From assembly GCA_001800515.1 (NCBI GenBank), contig MGVN01000059.1, forward strand, positions 3,980 through 11,713: a stretch of 7,734 bases of DNA. The letters are read 5' to 3'. Shown in pieces: positions 6,476 to 7,734 of this stretch. Source of the DNA: Elusimicrobia bacterium RIFOXYB2_FULL_49_7. Lineage in GTDB: Bacteria > Fibrobacterota > OXYB2-FULL-49-7. The notes beneath the pieces are model-generated. The model saw nothing but the letters and a program-made list of their open reading frames with translations. It ran no database searches and was not told where the DNA came from. Made by a program: the position numbers and the translations under genes. How positions within the stretch are numbered: position 1 is the first letter of the stretch; each line of letters starts with the position of its first letter.

Positions 6476-7734
6476 ATGTTATCGGTCATGCAATTGAAGA
6501 AGATCCTGAGTACACTGATGCTTGTATCCCTGGTTGTGGCAAAATGTCCTTTAGTAGAAGCTGCAGACAAAACGATACACTTTCAGGGAAAACTGAAGGA
6601 TGCGCAGGGGAACTTGCTCAGCGGGCCCCAGAATATTCGATTCCAACTCTGGAGCCATGCAAGCTCTACAGAATCTCGGTATTACGTCAAGGATCTTGGG
6701 TTCTATGGTGTGGATTGCGCGAATGGACTATTCAATATAGAACTTGGGAAGTCTGGTGATGGTCAGTCTGGTGCATTGAACAATCTTCCCTTTGATGAGC
6801 AGTATTGGATAGAAGTATCTTTCGGTGATAATAATGTCCTCAGTCCCCGTCAACCCATCGGTTCTGCAGGTTATGCTCACGGCAGTATGGGGGATTTTAA
6901 TGTGGGTGGGATTTTGCGTACTGGGAATGTCTATCTGAATGGTTCGGGAGATAGATATGCTTTATATAGACAAGGAGACACTGTAGGATCAAAAACATAT
7001 CTATTCGGCGGTGATTATGCAGATATGGTTTTTCTGCAGTATTCTGGAAAATTCACTTTTCAAACTTATGACACATCTTGGCGTGATAGATTAACAATTG
7101 ACCATAATGGTAATGTCGGTATTGGTACTACGAATTCGGGAGCAAAACTTGAGATAAAAGGCACATTTAATTATAGCAACGGACTTAAAGTTGAAAGTAA
7201 CAGCACATTGGGCACCGGAATACTTTTAAACAACACGGATACTGGTGGCCGAAGGTTCGGCATATTTGCGACGGGTTCAGCAAACGGTGAAGGGGTAGGA
7301 AAATTGGCCTTTCTGGATGATGCTGTTGGAACCAGAATGGTAATTGATAGTAATGGCAACGTCGGCATTGGGACGACAGAGCCGAACGCGAAATTTAAAA
7401 TATATGGATCCCCCAGCGATAGCCAGCCATCAGCTTCCGACAGCTATAAGGGTATATTTTCTATTGGTGCAACTACTTATGGAGGGTTGGCATTCGGATC
7501 GTATTTGTCATCTCCTTATGGTTCATGGATACAGAGTATGGATCAGAGAACAGGCGGCGGAGGGTACTACCCTCTCATACTTAATCCCGTTGCCGGCAAC
7601 GTCGGCATAGGCACACCGAACCCTCAGGCGAAGTTGGAAGTGAACGGGAATTTGAAAGCGTCTTCTTATAGTGGATTAATGCTTGGAACAGCAGTGGAAA
7701 AATCTGTCGGGACACAGGAAACCGCGCCGTGTGA
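6476..7734 (+). CDS. Secreted fibre-like protein, copy 4, truncated by the window end
   Basis: An open frame of 419 complete codons runs from ATG 6476 to the last base without a stop. GGAG (6466-6469) lies six bases before the ATG. Starting here puts signal-peptide cleavage (VEA before Ala30-Asp-Lys) in the same register as the other copies, which favours it over the second ATG at 6488. The shared N-terminal domain follows (ADKTIHFQGKLKDA, CANGLFNIELGKSG, SPRQPIGSAGYAHGSMGDFNVGG), with longer loops than in copies 2 and 3. Shaft units begin at 7109 (GNVGIGTTNSGAKLEI), 7355 (GNVGIGTTEPNAKFKI) and 7595 (GNVGIGTPNPQAKLEVNGN). The visible end reads KASSYSGLMLGTAVEKSVG, with no S74 signature yet, so the type of C-terminus is unknown. 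The gene lies 30 bases after copy 3 and is very probably in the same operon. Confidence 0.9.
   Translation, partial: MLSVMQLKKILSTLMLVSLVVAKCPLVEAADKTIHFQGKLKDAQGNLLSGPQNIRFQLWSHASSTESRYYVKDLGFYGVDCANGLFNIELGKSGDGQSGALNNLPFDEQYWIEVSFGDNNVLSPRQPIGSAGYAHGSMGDFNVGGILRTGNVYLNGSGDRYALYRQGDTVGSKTYLFGGDYADMVFLQYSGKFTFQTYDTSWRDRLTIDHNGNVGIGTTNSGAKLEIKGTFNYSNGLKVESNSTLGTGILLNNTDTGGRRFGIFATGSANGEGVGKLAFLDDAVGTRMVIDSNGNVGIGTTEPNAKFKIYGSPSDSQPSASDSYKGIFSIGATTYGGLAFGSYLSSPYGSWIQSMDQRTGGGGYYPLILNPVAGNVGIGTPNPQAKLEVNGNLKASSYSGLMLGTAVEKSVGTQETAPC
6750..6773 (+). repeat. 15-base duplication in the N-terminal domain of copy 4
   Basis: AGTCTGGTG occurs at 6750-6758 and again at 6765-6773, a 15-base period. Copy 3 has GKSGELNN at this place, whereas copy 4 has GKSGDGQSGALNN, five extra residues. 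A short in-frame tandem duplication followed by drift explains the longer loop. Confidence 0.55.
7109..7651 (+). repeat. Three spaced GNVGIGT shaft units in copy 4
   Basis: Units start at 7109, 7355 and 7595, spaced 82 and 80 codons apart, comparable to the 71-86 codon spacing in copy 3. The third unit shares 48 of 57 bases (hand count) with the unit at 4008-4064 in copy 2, including an exact 17-base run (CCTCAGGCGAAGTTGGA). This suggests shaft modules are related at the DNA level across genes. Confidence 0.7.

Noticed and set aside
6544..6759. 71-codon plus-strand frame
   Set aside because: It is out of frame with the signal peptide and shared domain of copy 4, which occupies this DNA in another frame and remains open to the window end.
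7344..7610. 88-codon plus-strand frame
   Set aside because: It is a shadow of copy 4. The copy 4 frame encodes two GNVGIGT units here.

Overview
The window looks like an accessory locus of a Gram-negative bacterium. Two things suggest this: a REP-associated tyrosine transposase (RAYT) with a DnaA-like C-terminal helix-turn-helix, a type I associate with Geobacter-like Desulfobacterota and related phyla, and a run of Sec-exported, tail-fibre-like proteins. The taxonomic guess is an inference with low confidence. Base composition is moderate; the first ~300 bases look more GC-rich than the rest.

Layout: (1) 1-614, the 3' part of a RAYT gene whose catalytic HUH/Tyr part lies upstream of the window. 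Its stop codon sits inside a short repeat (600-624) resembling sequences that accompany such elements. (2) 615-742, a 128-base gap with an AT-rich inverted repeat (670-696) and a good ribosome binding site, probably holding the promoter of the next genes. (3) 743-7734, four tandem paralogous genes on the + strand, separated by only 74, 41 and 30 bases, with no obvious terminator between them, so probably one operon. The first (743-2664) is split by a -1 frame change near 1439-1452. The second (2739-4319) and third (4361-6445) are intact. The fourth (6476 to the window end) stays open and runs off the edge.

All four proteins share one architecture: a 29-residue signal peptide ending just before Ala-Asp-Lys, and a ~105-residue conserved N-terminal domain (ADKTIHFQGKLKDA ... 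PRQPIGS.GYAH). A divergent body follows, built from spaced units with a [GNVGIGTT.P..KL.V.GN]-like motif typical of trimeric beta-fibre shafts. Copies one and three end in a peptidase S74 / intramolecular chaperone of endosialidase (ICE) domain with the S-D-x-R-L-K signature. Copy two ends in a different, unrecognised tail, and the end of copy four is out of view.

Working model (inference): the operon makes a family of exported, probably trimeric surface or secreted fibres. They share a constant N-terminal docking domain and have variable shafts and tips, and in at least two cases a self-cleaving C-terminal folding chaperone borrowed from phage tail-spike architecture. Long blocks of near-identical DNA in the N-terminal part of copies two and three point to recent duplication or gene conversion. 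No RNA genes, CRISPR arrays or clear terminators were seen.
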